DNA of 64,000 nt from Prostheceraeus crozeri (GCA_907163375.1 CAJQUW010015452.1:234182-298181), one strand, 5' to 3'; positions 1-11,537 are shown, counted from the first letter of the stretch. Made by a program: numbers and translations. Notes: a model not told the origin generated them from the letters alone.

Positions 1-1676
1 ATAAACAGACAAATTGAAGGACCGTCTTCATCTTCATCGAAAAACAAATTTCTTGTGAATGAGCAGCAACATGATTTAGTCTTATTCATTAAATTGACAA
101 TATTTTTTGTTTCGACTTCACTTTTTTGCTAAATAGATGCCGATGCACGTCGTCTCGCGCATTCATAATCCAATCATTCTGCGGCAAGATGGTCCTTTTA
201 GTTGTCCGTTGAGTCAACCTATCAACGAATCTCCGGCAGCGGCTTCTTTCTGAGACACCTGTATTCTACATGGCAATGTATTGAAACTGGCAACATTTGA
301 AGATTAGTTAAAACCCATATAAAAGGAGGGTTAATCCCTCCCCCCATCGGTCGTGTTAGGTAAAAGTATGCTAGTCATTCTATCAGTAATGATATCTAGA
401 CTTGTGACTAAAAATCAAAAAATGAACCTCTGAAGTGAGACGCTTGTTTTCATGTGGGTTTTAATCTCTGGTGCTGACTGCTCACAAAGAATCCTAACTG
501 TACCTTTATTAAGAGGCTTGAACCCAAATCTTCTGAGCACAGCGAACAGTACAAGGTTACTACACTGGCATGCAGTGTTATTCATTGTGAATCTCTGAGA
601 CTTCTCTTGTTCATACCATGATCGGTTTTGAGCGTCCGGGTAGACGCCAAAATACAAGTAAAGAAGATGTCTAAATACTTGAAGAAATAATGTTTTAATG
701 GTTCTACCAAATTAATGACTTATTAGGCCATTTCACAGAAAAGTGGGTCAGACATTGCTAGCTATGATAAGCCCAAAAAGAGAGATATATTCTTGAGACA
801 ACTTTTGCATTGGCGAGACCTTTTTTGGTCACGAACAATATGTGGTAACGGCTGAAAGGTCTTTCTCTCATAGGCAGTCCATGTTATAACTGCTGAGTCA
901 TGAGACAATTCTAGACAATTAAGTTAGTTTTGGGTCTTATTCTGAGTCAGAATATACAATGCAGTAGTGTTGAGGACAATCTACCTGTGTATTTTAAATT
1001 CAATTTACCGGTACCAAATGTCTAATCAGATTCTTACCAAGGTTGATGTACGCTTTGAGAATTGTTGAGGACTTTGAATGTAAACGCTTGTAATTTCCAA
1101 AGTAGCAACAGTTGTGAAGTAGAATCGAATCAATTTGAGCATATTTCTCGTTTATACAAGCTTAAATAATTGTCATCGATGACTGTCATTGGATGAAAAG
1201 ATAATGTCCGTGAATAGATGAAGGACAAGTAAAGCGAGCAGCCAATAATGACTCCCAAGATTGTCATCTCTGTCAAAGATCTTCGTTTCCATGCAAGAGG
1301 AAATCATCAAGTCTAAAAATTGAAATGTTTGTGATTTTAGCGAAAAGCAATGCCATTTGAGATAAGACAGTTTCTGATGGGAAGTCACTTACTTGCCTAT
1401 ATACCTGACTCAAACAAGAATATAATGTGAAGAGAATAAGCACAAAATAGATTGGATAAGAGAAACTTACTTAATTTTATTTTTGAGGGTGCAAACACGG
1501 CTGATTGCGAATGCGATATACGTATATTTTGTATGCCGTAAAACATTTAATGAACATCCTTCGAACAACTGTGGTCTTCAAATTCATGACTTTATCACCT
1601 TCATGCAAAAGAGGATAAGAGTCAGTCAGCCACAATAGACAGCCAGATCGATAGACTGATTTTTTATCAGATGATT
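1..1676. other. No gene recognised
   Basis: This stretch is AT-rich and non-repetitive by eye. A minus-strand open frame of 80 codons lies at 415-657 but matches no family I know and has no convincing splice context. I see no promoter, RNA gene or element end that I can support. Confidence 0.5.
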
Positions 1677-2953
1677 GTGTAGCTGCTAGAGGTGTGCAAT
1701 TTCCATCCGAATCCCACTGTCGCATCGTGTTCTGTCGAATCATTTCCGTTTCGGATTCGGAATTTAGGTTTAAAACGTCAGATCGTGTCGGATCGGATTT
1801 TTACTGTTATAAAAATTCGAATCAATCCGATATCTTGGAATTCACAGCTGGTTAGTCAAGAAAAAATAGGAAGCAAAACTTTGGTCTGGATAATTTCTTT
1901 AAATCCCAGTTGCACTTTTCTACATAAAATGGCATCGTATCTGTTGCTGCATGTACCAGGTTATTTACGATGAGAAAGCTGGCGACCTATTAAATTGCCT
2001 AGTATGTACCTTTTGGTTACAGAAATCTTAAATTCAAGCAACATTCGGCAAAAAGTCAGCAGTAGGATGAACGATGGGTTACACTGCAGTAAGTTACTCT
2101 GGAGTTAATGAAGTTATTCTGGAGGTACGTTATCTGGTTTACCTGCAATAATCATGTGAGATTATAAATTTTGATTAAACGAATAGACTCCACGCTCTAT
2201 AAGCACGAGTAGCAATGTTCTTTTACTTAACAATTAGGAGAGTTTTTGCTTTCCAACCTCGGCTACTGCATGGAAGGAAACTACAGCCCTATAGGCGGCA
2301 TTGTCTATGGAATTTATAGCTTTATAGCAATATACAAAATAACACTATAATGTGAATAACTTATCACGGCTGTGCGATTTGGTTAAATAAGAAAAAATCA
2401 GTAACAGTCATAAATGACATGCTATAGCCTACTACTGTAGAATGTGAAGACAGCAACCACCTCAGATCAGGACGCTATGGATGTCGGACTACATTTACGT
2501 GCATCGATTTGTCAAGTATTTGTCTATTAGTTCTACAATATAGTACTTTTTTGAAGACATGATATCATACGTTATATCCAACTGTTGCTAATAAGGCAAA
2601 GCTTGATAAAATTGAGCGCACATTCATGCGCACTTTTTTTTCATTGTTGAAAGTAAAGCCTAAAAAATAAACAGAAGATGAGATCCCAATCATTCATAAA
2701 TATAGAAAATAGAAGCAATTAATTAGAAGTGGGATACAGAAGGGGCATGTACGATGCAGCCAGTGTGCATCATGGGAAAATTCTTTCGGATTAGTCAGAT
2801 TATACAAATGTCGGACAGGATCGGATTGTGAAAATATGTTGGTATTAGTCGGATCGCATTCGCTCGGATTCATTTTCTTCTCTTCGGAATTTGCTTTCAA
2901 GCCGTCGGATTAAACCCCAAAGCTGATCCGATGCACACTTCTAGCAGCTACAC
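1677..2953. mobile_element. Non-autonomous DNA transposon with 22-bp TIRs
   Basis: The two ends are inverted copies of GTGTAGCTGCTAGA(A/G)GTGTGCA, differing at one base. Just inside both ends are clusters of CCGAA/CGGAT-type words, such as CGGATCGGATT, an arrangement often seen in hAT-like elements. The 1.28-kb interior holds only short open frames and no transposase, so the copy needs an outside enzyme. I see no clear target-site duplication. The outer eight bases of each end are reverse complements of each other, so they belong to the inverted repeat and are not a duplication. The superfamily is unproven. Confidence 0.55.
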
Positions 2954-4145
2954 TTGCTGGTTGAAGATGAACTGACATTCCTTTGCATCAAGATGTTCAC
3001 GATTTACAAACACACAATAAATCTAAAATTAAGAAATGGGTAAATCCATTTTGTATAACAACATTTTGGGCAATCTTTGACTTTTTAACTTTGTTATTTC
3101 GCTTTCTTTGAAAATTTACATATGTTGTCATTTCATGTTGAACTCTAAAACCATAGTGGCGACAACACCAAGAAATGAGTATTTGTACAAGTTCTTGTAG
3201 GCCTATTTGTACTACATAGGCTATATTGCTATGGTGTCGTCTGACCGATAGTTTGTGGTCTCTGTCAGATGGACATTTTGTCAATCGTAAGAGATTTTGA
3301 AAATGATAATTATCAAAAAAATTGGCATGCATAATTACATTATGGCTCATGATAATTCCGTGAGCTTTCATGAAATAAAATCCGAAATGAAAAAATGTGA
3401 TTCGAGCAATAAATTGGAATTTTGAGAAAAATCAGAAAAGTCTGGTAGAAAAAAGAATAAACGGCTTTTTTGAAATTCACAATGGCTTAACTGTGATGAT
3501 CCATAGTTCATTTTTTCCTTTTTGCTGCAACAGCTAGACACAGAAATCATGTACGTGCGTATTTTGTCGCATAAGAAAAATAAAATCATCATTTCAAAGT
3601 TGAGTGAGAAATGTGCATCAATCAGAAGACAAAAAGTGGTATCAGTCAGTGGAGAATTGTTTGGGGCAAAGGATGATTGAAAACAATCCTATTTCAATGT
3701 GATTGTTGTTCTGAATCATAGTCTGGCTAAAAGTGTGATTCATGCGCTTTCACATGATAACTTTTTTGCATAATTTAAGCAGATCACAGCGAAATTTCTT
3801 ACCGAGGATGGAGTATCGATGCTTTGAAAAGGCTTTTTTAGTACTTTTCTGCCTTGAGCTAAATTTTTTATGAAGAAAACTTTGTTAGGTTGATTGGAAT
3901 TTTTCATGGCCGAAATGAAGATATCTTATTAAGGTTCAAGATGAAAAAAGTATGAAAGTCGGTTGAGAACTGATGATTTTACAGACAAAAGACGCGTTTT
4001 TTACAAATGCTGTTATATAAGATGGACTTACCCAAATGAACAGTGGGTGGATAACAAATGGATACAATAGCAAATCTAGCTAACAGCTTATTTCACACAT
4101 ATTGTATGGATCTGTCCAGTTAACACCTGTAGGTAATAAAATGCA
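2954..4145. other. No gene recognised
   Basis: AT-rich sequence with minus-strand open frames up to 124 codons that are low in complexity and match nothing I recognise. No splice or promoter evidence. Confidence 0.4.
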
Positions 4146-4288
4146 AGGGACAGCAAAAGTCACTGTAGAATTGAGATGTTGGACGGACAATTTTGGACGG
4201 GTAATTTTCGGAATCACCTTTCCATTTCACCGACGTTTATGTTGACAGTTTTCCTTTCTGCAACATGTCTTAGGTGACTTTTGTCCCA
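4146..4288. mobile_element. Short MITE-like inverted-repeat element
   Basis: A segment of about 140 bp begins with GGGACAGCAAAAGTCAC and ends with GTGACTTTTGTCCC. The ends are inverted copies apart from a two-base insertion. The size and symmetric ends suggest a miniature inverted-repeat element. No coding sequence, and the target duplication is not clear. Confidence 0.4.
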
Positions 4289-4409
4289 TCAATATCTGCT
4301 TTGAATTTCAAATGTGTTCAATAGAATTGTTTTGTATTTTCATTTGAAAATGACTTTTTTTCTAACTCATACAAATAGCCTTGCAGCGCCTCTACGACGA
4401 TATCCGCAA

Positions 4410-4730
4410 CTCATGAATTGTAACTGAAGTCCGCTAACGTGAGGATATCACATATGACAAAATATAAAAGCTATTTACATATAATAAATGTAACATAGTC
4501 CTGAAAAGTACTCATTAAGCGTTCACTGGACACACGGATTCTTGAAAGTTCACAAAGACAAGACCGGAAGTATAAAAATAAAACTGGACCAACAAACACT
4601 AGAACAAATATATACAAGAGTATGTGCAAGGGGCTCATCAGCAAGATGACCAGCTGCCTTTGTCTCTTCTCGGGTCCTTTAACATCTTGGACGAATAAGC
4701 AGTGGCGGACCATGAGCTAAGTTGCACACG
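4410..4730 (-). repeat. Dispersed repeat, copy A (coding-like)
   Basis: On the minus strand this segment aligns with plus-strand 39360-39690. Both copies share an open frame with VRHCLFVQD, QLV-LLMSPL and LYFRSCLCEL, then a common tail containing ACGTTAGCGGACTTCAGTT. Two copies in one window point to a transposed family, perhaps the 3' end of a retrotransposon. I cannot tell whether the shared frame is a real protein or a conserved non-coding tail read by chance. Confidence 0.55.
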
Positions 4731-5448
4731 CTAGTAGCCTACTATAAAATTACATATGAATATATTTTTCATCTATGCTTCTTGACTGGTATGCAATTGC
4801 TTTTTCGGTGATTGGTATCTCCATCAAACTCAATTTTTGCCATTAAAGTGCTGTGTGCTAAATACATTTTTCGCGCTTGTAACATGCGAACTGCATGGGG
4901 GACGTTAGGCCTATACACTGCACTCTGAATGTGTCATAGATGATTTTCAGGTTGGCCTATCAAAATTAAATAACCTTCGTTACGTGAATTAATACGAAAT
5001 TGAGTCCATTACTTTGCATCAAAAGGTGCACTTGCAATTATCGTTGTGGAAAGACGACCCTCACTATTCACCTAATTTTCGCAAATATTCTGCGATATCT
5101 TCTAATGATGATGTCATCCAACTAAAAAGTCTCGCTCTCTATAAAATGTGTGTCATGATATCATCATCATATATCAAGGTATTACGTTTACTGTTTACGA
5201 ACTAAGATTTCGTCTTGCAGTCTCTTATCTTACTGATTAAGGGAAGCGAAACAGAAAATTAACTCACTCAAATGTGCTTCATTTCAAGGAACGGCAGAAT
5301 ACTTGTCTTTACATCTGTCCGTTCCCGACGACCGCAGTGCAGGCGGCTTCCGTCAATAAAGGGATGGTGGACTGTGCTAAAGACTTCACTCAAGCGCGTG
5401 TTGAAGTTTGCTAGGAATTCCTGCTGATTGTCTTCTGCAACCTTCCAG
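4731..5448. other. No gene recognised
   Basis: Unique AT-rich sequence leading to a pyrimidine-rich tract and CAG at about 5428-5448, the candidate acceptor for the next exon. Nothing else is supported here. Confidence 0.35.
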
Positions 5449-5594
5449 TAAGGTATTTGCAAATGGAAGATGCTGCAGCAATTGGGCTTTTGGCTACCGC
5501 ACCTGCCATATACGCAGGCGGGACGACAACATCAGTCGGCTAGCTCTGTCGTTCAGCCCTAAGGCCACAACGGCAGCCCTCACGATTTCATTGG
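5449..5594 (+). CDS. Candidate synaptotagmin exon (start of C2A)
   Basis: After a good acceptor (pyrimidine tract then TTCCAG) the frame encodes a Cys- and Arg-rich stretch (NGRCCSNWAFGYRTC), then RLALSFSPKATTAALTISLV. The latter has the alternating hydrophobic pattern of the first two strands of a C2 domain, as in 'GxLxLSLxYxxxxxxLxVxI'. The frame is followed by GTGGGTGGGTGA, which offers several GT donors, so the exact end is uncertain by a few bases. It lies upstream of, and on the same strand as, secure C2B exons. Assignment to that gene rests on position and pattern only. Confidence 0.4.
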
Positions 5595-6198
5595 TGGGTG
5601 GGTGAAATTGGTGAAAACTTTGCTTCCGTGTATCATACATTTTCAAGACATCGGATCTTTCAAGTGGGCGTAGAAGAAGGTAAGAATTATTTATCTTTAA
5701 TTATTGTTCTTGAGTCAATCCAGCACATCTAGAATATTTAGAAATAAATGCTTACACTAACTTCAAGCGTAATGCAAAAGAAATTCAAGCATGTTTCACG
5801 ACATAATTTCTTGTAAGACTGATAAATGCTCTAGAACCACACCTCTCTCACTGCTTACTTGGATGACGCTGACATGTCCAGATTTTACTGAAGGGTTATC
5901 CTCATGAGATCACACGGTCAGATTCGCAGCCTCCGAGACATGAACACCCAAGCGAGATTAACTTGATGCTCAAAACGAGATCATTTACTTTGAATAGAAA
6001 CACGATATTGTTTTTAGCCATCATGATGATTTCACTTTTTCTGACTTAGTCTTTTCTATTCGGATATATATGCTTCCATCCACATATTTGCTGATATATA
6101 AGTTTCCATCCGCCCAATATTGTAAGTAAATAAGTAGGTGTATATGTTAAACAAACTCCAGATGGAAATTGTAGGAGTAAAAGTTGCAGAAAAGGTAA

Positions 6199-6555
6199 CA
6201 CGGTGGGGCTGAATCAACATTTATTCAGCTTTTAGTGCCCATCCAAAATATTGATATATTCGTTGACAGAATCACTGTCTAAGATGAAAAATCGGAAAAT
6301 AAAAAAAATCGTTGCCGGAGATCAAGAGATACAGAGTGATCAATAATCAATCGATATTGATCAATTGATTGATTCTGAAAAGGTGACATCTCTAAGTGCC
6401 CACCCTAAAAGTTGCAAGTTTCATTTTTAGAATTATTTCCTAGGACGAAAAAACGCGAAACAAAAGAAATCGTTGCCGGAGATCAAGAGATACAGCGTGA
6501 TCAATAATCAATCGATATTGATCAATTGATTGATTCTGAGACAAAATGGATTTTT
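6199..6555 (+). repeat. Left terminal inverted repeat with two palindromic units
   Basis: This is the left end of the transposon. It contains two copies, about 161 bp apart, of a palindrome-rich core (about 6336-6376 and 6497-6537) with ATCAATCGATATTGATC and CAATTGATTG, each preceded by TTGCCGGAGATCAAGAG. The same unit occurs inverted at the right end. The cores can form hairpins and are candidate transposase-binding sites (inference). Confidence 0.8.
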
Positions 6556-6952
6556 TCTTGGCTTCATGTGCAATCATTTCATTTTCCAATTCTCTATTTG
6601 TTCTTTATGCGAATATGTGTGAAATTACAACACCAGTGACAGAGATCTTGAGATTCGGACTGATCGATACTTATACAATTGATCGAATAATTGTGATTAC
6701 AAACATTAGCTAAGTTGCAATTTGCAGTTTTCAGATTTGTCACTTCTCTTAGTCAACGTATTGGTGTCGCAATTGATAGCTTTCATATCACTTTCAACAA
6801 TGTGCGGCCTTTGTTCATTCCATGATCGCTAGATGTTCTATTGTCTAATTGACTATCAGCAGTAGGATCACACACAATACTTGAGGCGACTTCAGATGCG
6901 AACCGTTGTGAGTCACCCTCAGTCACGCCACCGAATGAAAAGCAATCACTAA

Positions 6953-8484
6953 TTGCCTGATCGCACAGTTGGTAAAATGCCTCCGTCACACGAACAGTGT
7001 CGAAGAAGGGTCTGCCTGCTATGCTTCTCAAAAGCAAAGAAAGACAACAACACATTTCGATCTCTGACTCCGTCGCTATGGTATAAAATTCAGAATCATG
7101 TGATTGAAGGACTGGATCAACAGGATGAAAGACTACCTAATGTGCTATGTCCGACGTGTGTCCGCGCTCTTGATGAATTTGATCATCCAAATAAAAGACA
7201 GAGGAAGGATATACCTATCGCCGATCATTCACGATTGTATCGAGCCAGAACCCGTGCATCCGCTTCATCGCCGTGTCAGTGTCTTGTCTGTGAAATTGCA
7301 CAGTCTGTTCCACTTGGACTCAGTGCTGCTCGTTGAGCAACTGCAATGCCATGCCAACCTCGGAATAAAAGCATCCATTAAAGCAAAGAAAAAATCATGC
7401 GCCTCTGCAGTAGTTGTGCATCGGAAATTGGGCGAGGCCTTCCCCACAAATGCTGCAAGACGTCAAGGGTTCAGAATTTGCACAAAATGGCAAGTGAGGT
7501 TTCACCTAATTCGAAGGTTGCAGCACGAATCATTAAGGAAAAGGCTGATGGACAACCAAATGCAAGCTGTTTGACACTATCAACATGTGCAGGAAGGCCA
7601 ATCATTCTGCTTCGATCCCCACCGCCAAACAACCAAGCAAGAACTTTATTATCTTCCGAAAATATCCGACCACTGCTGTAGATCTAACACTAATAAATAT
7701 CTTGCTTGGTCTCATGGGTCACGGCTCATGTCATACGTGCGCATGGTGCGATGTGGATAAAGAGAACTTGAGAATGAACCTGAAAGGGAACACAAGAACA
7801 TTCGGCAGTATAAATCAGCTCTTTTGGAATTGGTATCAAACTGGTCAACACAAAGCCGACGCGAAAAATCATGGCAACGTCATCCATCCTTCTGTGATTA
7901 CGATGAATCCAGATGTTCGAGTCATCGATGTGTTTGCTCCGCCAGAGCTACATTTACTCATCGGACCCGTTACTCACATGTACAGAGGTCTTACCGAGGT
8001 ATGGAGAACTGGCGCAGAAGAATGGCTCAAGAAGATCAACGTCCTACTACAAGAACGACAAGGTGGCATTTTCAATGGAAATGCCTGTATGGTACTTCTG
8101 GTCAACGCAAAGCTACTGCGAGATTTGCATTGTCCTTACGAGAATTACGTAGCAGCATTTGAAAGCTTCAAAGCAGTGATAGATTCATGCTATGGAAAGG
8201 AGTTGAGACCTGACGCTAAGCAGACGATTCAAGAATTTGGCAATGAATTCAGCAAATTAAACATCAACATTACACCAAAAGTGCATGTAGTGTTGCATCA
8301 CGTCTACGACTTCTGTAGAACAAGATGCTCTGGACTGGGAAATTGGTCAGAGCAAGCCTCTGAGGCAGTACATTCAGACTTTGAATTTTCTTCGTGGAAC
8401 AGATACAAAGTTCATGCATCTAATCTTCGTTTTGGACAGCAACTTTTGCGTGCAGTTTCAGAGTACGCCAGCAGACACGTTTGA
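6953..8484 (+). pseudogene. Broken transposase of the 6199-9330 element
   Basis: The N-terminal part (from the M of MPPSHEQC) has C-x2-C pairs (CLLC, CPTC, CLVC) spaced like a RAG1-N-terminal-type zinc region. The same frame resumes at 7397 with LCSSCASEIGRGLPHKC after two in-frame stops (7334-7336 TGA and about 7376-7378 TAA). A second part, effectively from about 7678 in another frame, starts VDLTLINILLGL and has HTCAWCD and FNGNACMVLL. It ends VHVVLHHVYDFC, GLGNWSEQASEAVH and EYASRHV, a C-terminal block I know from a widespread invertebrate transposase family. Family members have some 200 extra residues where the two parts meet (about 7600-7680). That middle, including expected catalytic acids, seems deleted. 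The copy should be unable to move itself. Confidence 0.7.
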
Positions 8485-8654
8485 CTCTGACTCAATGCTT
8501 TCAAATTATGAAAATAAATTCATTTTCTAAATCCACACGCATTGTTTTCATCAGCTGACGACAGTTCAGGGAAAGTTCATGAATGCAATTCACAAAATTG
8601 CTAAGCATCAGTAATAAAATTACAAGCATCATAATAAAATAATGTAGCCAAGAA

Positions 8655-9330
8655 AAATCCATTTTTCTCAGAATCAATCAATTGATCAATATCGATTGAT
8701 TATTGATCACTCTGTATCTCTTGATCTCCGGCAACGATTTTTTTTATTTTGCGTTTTTTCATCCTAGGAAATAATTCTAAAAATGAAACTTGCAACTTTT
8801 AGGGTGGGCACTTAGAGATAGTCACCTTTTCAGAATCAATCAATTGATCAATATCGATTGATTATTGATCACTCTGTATCTCTTGATCTCCGGCAACGAT
8901 TTTTTTTATTTTGCGTTTTTTCATCCTGGGAAATAATTCTAAAAATGAAACTTGCAACTTTTAGGTTGGGCACTTAGAGATAGTCACCTTTTCAGAATCA
9001 ATCAATTGATCAATATCGATTGATTATTGATCACTGTATCTCTTGATCTCCGGCAACGACTTTTTTATTTTGCGTTTTTTCATCCTAGGAAATAATTCTA
9101 AAAATGAAACTTGCAACTTTTAGGGTGGGCACTTAGAGATAGTCACCTTTTCAGAATCAATCAATTGATCAATATCGATTGATTATTGATCACTCTGTAT
9201 CTCTTGATCTCCGGCAACGATTTTTTTTATTTTCCGATTTTTCATCTTAGACAGTGATTCTGTCAACGAATATATCAATATTTTGGATGGGCACTAAAAG
9301 CTGAATAAATGTTGATTCAGCCCCACCGTG
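8655..9330 (-). repeat. Right terminal inverted repeat with four palindromic units
   Basis: This is the right end of the transposon and mirrors the left end. The palindromic core starts at 8670, 8832, 8994 and 9153, so the spacing is 162, 162 and 159 bp. The units are nearly identical. The right end has two units more than the left, which implies unequal exchange or slippage within the end. Confidence 0.85.
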
Positions 9331-9453
9331 GTAAAGATTGCTCTGACGAAAAACATGCGTTCTGCACATTTCACAAACTGTCATTGTACTATACCGGGCA
9401 TGGAAACACGAAGGCACTTGTTCTGCGACCGGTTCTTTGTCGTTCTAAAATGT

Positions 9454-11424
9454 ATATAGTTAACTGCGCCTCTTTTCTACCCGGGAAACTAGGAATCATC
9501 TTAATACCATATAATTCATAACTGACATGTTATTCACGTTATGATATGTTATTCACATTTCCACACATGAGAAACCAAATTTTCCATTTCACTTCCTTGA
9601 TTTCACACTGTACTTCTATCTTACCTTTTGACACGCAATTAGGTGGCGTCTCTCATGGCTTTTCACCTCTCAGTCATGCTTCTTTAACGAAGATGGCATG
9701 ACAGGACAATAAGCTAATTGCTGCCTTCTCAGACTCGTGTTTGAAATGCCTAAAAAAGCAAAAATTGTCAAAAATTTATAATTGTCGCTGAATTGAGATG
9801 ACATAACATTTCTGCCAGTTCCTTAACTGCTAATAGGTTGTGACGTGGTAGTTCATGACACATTGCAGTGTACTGTTTATGGAAATGCTCTCCCGAATCT
9901 ACTCAGATTGTAATTTTCCAAGTCATCCATGTTCTCCGCAACTCATAACTACTCAGTTATCACTCAATGCGAGTATAGAAACTCATTCCTAATTGTTTTA
10001 GTCTCAAATTTACTTATCGTCAATCAAACAATCTATTAATGAAATCAGTTTGGGAGTGTTTGAGTAGAAATCTACATCAGGCTCTTTGCAGTTGCAGAAG
10101 TACACCAGTCAAATGCTGTTCATGAACAGCGTGGGAAATCTATTTTTAGAAGAGATGAACCCATCAAACTCTTTATTATTAGTGAAAGTATCCTGTCCGT
10201 GTTTTCTTTCGATGAATCTTTCTCACGGCAGATATATTTAGTTTTTTATAATTATGGTTGATGGGCCTAGATAGGAAGATCTTTGCGGATCAGTGGATAT
10301 CAGAGACTTTCAATGACATATGGCCTCCTGCAGAGTTGATCACAGAATTAAGAGCTGGAAAGGTCAAACTTCCAAACGACTGACAAATTGACAATACAAA
10401 ACTAAATACGCAAATGGATATTCATGCAGGTGTAACCTTTTTACGACGTTTTTCTGGGAGTCTTCACTTAGGTCAAGAAAACATAGCTTGTTTTAAAACA
10501 CAGCTTCGAAACATTTTTTTTGCTTCTTTTGAAATTTATAATGGCATTCAGTATAGAATTTGCCTAAAATAATTGTTGACTTTAGTAACACTCCAAGCTT
10601 TGATAAGTGTCGTTTTGGTGCTTAGATGAATTTGATAGTCACCACCATCGAAATTGGCAACAATAAAACCTCTAATGGAACTAAAGCTCCATGAACACAT
10701 AGTGTAAAAGAGATGTTTATCAGCACCTCTATTATATCGTGATAAGTTTCAAGTAAAGATTAATGATTATATTATTAATGATTATTGCATTTATCACGTA
10801 AGCATAATTAAATCACATAATCATTTTGAATCAAAGTGATTTATCGGAGTATGCCGCATGATTTACAGACGATTATGCCGGCAATAAATCGGTGAGCGAA
10901 TCAGCCTACATTCAATTCTGCCCTAAAACCGGTTTGTAGCGTTCTTCCCCTTCAGACGTCCTTCACACGCCGAAGTTATTGTTAATCATTCAAAATCATT
11001 GTCAATATGTCACAGATGTGAAATCAGCACAGAAATTTCATAGAATTTAAGCGGTGAGGTAGTTTAAGTTGGTTGACAAATTCAAAGCCAAAATCTATTC
11101 TGTGATTAGATGTCAGTTTTGATTGCTTCTAGTGAAAATCAAAAATCATGGCAATCCCCATAGAAGCGCTATGGGAGCTGTGCGGATGGCCTCAGCACCG
11201 ATCCTCACCCCATGGGTATACCCACAGAATCCCCATACCTACGTCAACCCTGATTACCTCGCTTTCACAGTGAAAGAATCAAGGACTTCATAAAATTAGC
11301 GGAAATGAAATCGTAAAGTAGAGTACTGTAGAGAAGAATTCAAAATCCCTCTTGCCCATGAGCGACTTTCTGGATATCATTTACAGTTGCAAATATATCA
11401 TAGGCCCTATGATAGACCCTATTA
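9454..11424. other. Presumed intron of the synaptotagmin gene
   Basis: About 2 kb of unique AT-rich DNA with no open frame or repeat that I can identify. If the flanking C2 exons belong to one gene, this is intron. Confidence 0.35.
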
Positions 11425-11537
11425 GGGTGCGATCAGAGGAGACAAAATGACTCGGTGAAGTGGAGCTTGCTTTGTCATTAGTCGATGTCACCGCAGATAT
11501 GGAAGTGTGGGCTGACGTTGTCAAACCAAAGACGGAG
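11425..11537 (+). CDS. Synaptotagmin exon (end of C2A and linker)
   Basis: From 11454 the frame reads GEVELALSLVDVTADMEVW followed by ADVVKPKTE, matching the last strand of a synaptotagmin C2A ('xIGEVxxxL...xxWxxL'). It ends in phase 0 at a GTAAGA donor. It joins in phase to the exon at 11600. Upstream homology continues (CDQRRQNDSV, compare 'xDFDRFSRxDxIG') but in a different frame, and the frame of GEVEL meets TGA at 11448-11450 with no AG acceptor between that TGA and GEVEL. The simplest reading is a small deletion at about 11453-11457, by real mutation or assembly error. The true acceptor is not certain; CTATTAG and GATAG nearby are options. Confidence 0.65.

Larger units (their letters stand above)
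6199..9330 (+). mobile_element. CAC-terminal DNA transposon (Chapaev/N-RAG-TP-like)
   Basis: The element starts CACGGTGGGGCTGAATC and ends with its exact reverse complement. It is flanked by GTAA at 6195-6198 and 9331-9334, a 4-bp target duplication. CAC...GTG ends with 4-bp duplications fit the Chapaev group. Transib ends are similar but usually give 5 bp, and GGTAA is possible here only if one terminal base is lost. The ends are nearly identical for over 300 bp, so the insertion is young. Inside is a broken transposase (6953-8484) whose N-terminal paired cysteines recall the RAG1 N-terminus and Aplysia N-RAG-TP proteins. Those family links are from memory and need a search. Confidence 0.8.
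6138..9453 (+). pseudogene. Possible C2A exon split by a transposon
   Basis: The flanks of the 6199-9330 transposon, read without the element and one copy of its GTAA duplication, form one open frame of about 61 codons. It has 19 codons at 6138-6194, then runs from 9331 to a stop at 9454-9456. The right part starts VKIALTKNMRSAHFTN and goes on to TRRHLFCDRFFV. This loosely resembles the middle of a C2 domain (DPYVKVxL...NPxFNExFxF) and lies between the C2A-start and C2A-end exons. The resemblance is weak and a 61-codon open frame can arise by chance. If it is real, the host gene is interrupted here. Confidence 0.25.

Noticed and set aside
6199-9330. Calling the transposon a bona fide RAG or Transib element
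   Set aside because: The CAC end recalls Transib and recombination signals, but the flanking repeat is most simply 4 bp (GTAA), and no Transib catalytic core is visible in the broken protein.
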